Assembly: GCA_964036045.1 (NCBI GenBank)
Contig: OZ038381.1
Coordinates: 66,030,242 to 66,094,241, forward strand
Reading direction: 5' to 3'
Origin: Eutreptiella sp. 'Long Island Sound 2002'
Taxonomy: Eukaryota > Euglenozoa > Euglenophyceae > Eutreptiales > Eutreptiaceae
DNA: 64,000 bases
Shown here: positions 63,046 through 64,000 of the stretch, piece after piece
How positions within the stretch are numbered: the first letter of the stretch is position 1
Layout: every line of letters begins with the position of its first letter
The notes under the pieces: model-generated
The model's database searches: none
What the model saw: the letters and a program-made list of their open reading frames with translations, nothing else
Told to the model about the DNA's origin: nothing
Made by a program: the position numbers and the translations under genes

Positions 63046-64000
63046 TGTGCGCGGACGGGTGATCATGTACATTTGTTTTCTAAATATTTTCTGAGGTAAA
63101 CGCCGGATAGTTGTGGGATCAGGAATGATATTGGCTTGAATTTGCCGAGTTTCCCTGGTGTTTTTTTCGCGAAATGTTTTGTTTACTTCCCTGAGATACA
63201 GAAATTCTTTTGCTATTTCTATTCCTTCCTGATGCACCATACGGCGGGTTCTAGCCTCGGCCTGTTGCCCCTGGCTGTGGTCCTGAGGCTTCGGCATTAT
63301 GCCCTGGCAGGGCAGTGTGGTACTGATTGCAGCGGCACTTTTTGAGTGACTCATGCAGGTCTGATGGCCTTCCGTGCTCATATTAATTTTTGTCAGCCCA
63401 ATCAAGTCAGATTGTGCACCGCCCTCAACAACAGCAAAGTAATGGGCTCATAAAATTGTAGTCTTCCAGCTCAGGCCATATCAAGAGGGGACTATGAAAC
63501 ACACTCATATTTGCACTCATGTTCACTCCTTATCTCTCTTCCACTCTCACTCTACAACTGGCCCTTGAGTAGTCAAAATAAACCATGTTAGGAATCACCT
63601 AGAAAGCAGCAGGTGCTCCCTGGTGTTGCCGCCAGGCGCCTCTCCTCTATCTATCTTCCTTCTCTCCTCTCGTGTTTGGGGCTTGCCTGAGGCCTAAGTA
63701 TATTCTTAGGATCCCAATGTACATGAACCATGCTTGAGACCCACCAAATAGGGATTAAAATACATGAAGAAGTGGGGACAACCTTGAGAAAGGGTTCTAG
63801 TGTAAATAAAAGTCCCTTGCGGGTCATAGACACCTTCAAAGGTAGGTTGTCTGGTATCACTCACACATAGGGTCGATCATGCATGACATGCATGAAAACT
63901 ATGCATCCCAAAAATGAGATCATCCAAGTCAAAGGATTTGTGAAAAATGAATAGTATAACCTTCTTAGGAACCCATTAGAGTGGGGTTGTGGTTGAGTTA
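63046..64000. other. No supported gene
   Basis: AT-richer sequence with short open frames on both strands and no recognised motif. Confidence 0.5.

Noticed and set aside
63007-63405. Minus-strand frame of 132 codons
   Set aside because: It overlaps the candidate spliced gene on the plus strand, has no recognised motif and lies in AT-richer sequence where such a length can occur by chance.

Overview
The window is a piece of a large, repeat-dominated eukaryotic nuclear genome. Evidence for a nucleus: GT-AG introns, several classes of retrotransposon with pol-type domains in separate layers, long minisatellites, and no prokaryotic gene packing. Two points lean towards an alga or related protist, but do not settle it. 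A broken fragment of pyrophosphate-dependent phosphofructokinase (a plant/algal/protist enzyme) is present. The main LINE family carries RNase H plus an Ulp1-like cysteine protease, a combination known from the Dualen elements of Chlamydomonas. I found no clearly intact host gene; nearly everything recognisable is a mobile element or its decay product.

Layout. 1-830: low-complexity and unassigned DNA. 834-5690: the 3' end of a plus-strand LINE, made of a 63-bp minisatellite and a conserved tail ending in ACCT repeats. 5780-16500: a minus-strand LINE (LINE-A) with APE endonuclease, reverse transcriptase (RT), RNase H and zf-RVT, all frameshifted. 17742-21845: an Arg/Ser/His/Pro-rich ORF, the PFP fragment, poly-A tracts and a second LINE tail. 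22184-24893: a decayed Ty3/gypsy chromovirus pol (RT, RNase H, integrase, GPF module, chromodomain). 26029-28920: minus-strand LINE fragments (LINE-D). 29220-30990: a GTTGTGTGG-type simple-sequence tract.

31784-61863 is one plus-strand LINE (LINE-B) split by nested insertions. Its 5' half (ORF1-like, endonuclease, deleted RT) ends at 37272. A Penelope-like element (PLE, 37273-43121) follows, with pLTR-type repeats that contain hammerhead ribozyme cores; it is itself interrupted by a LINE 3' fragment (41006-42833) bounded by a perfect 12-bp duplication. After about 100 bp of LINE comes a 4.67-kb DNA transposon (43227-47896) with 40-bp inverted termini and two spliced genes. The LINE then resumes with RNase H, zf-RVT, a RING/PHD-like finger, Pro/Thr-rich linkers and an Ulp1-like protease. 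The protease end is present twice, 4.3 kb apart, and the element closes with a tail ending in ACCT repeats at 61863. 61864-64000 is less GC-rich and holds weak exon-like signals.

The least expected item is the DNA transposon. The palindrome TTCGAACGAA that makes up its inverted termini is also clustered inside each of its introns, and two of those introns are confirmed by reading-frame continuity on both sides. The three acidic residues proposed as its catalytic triad are a hypothesis.
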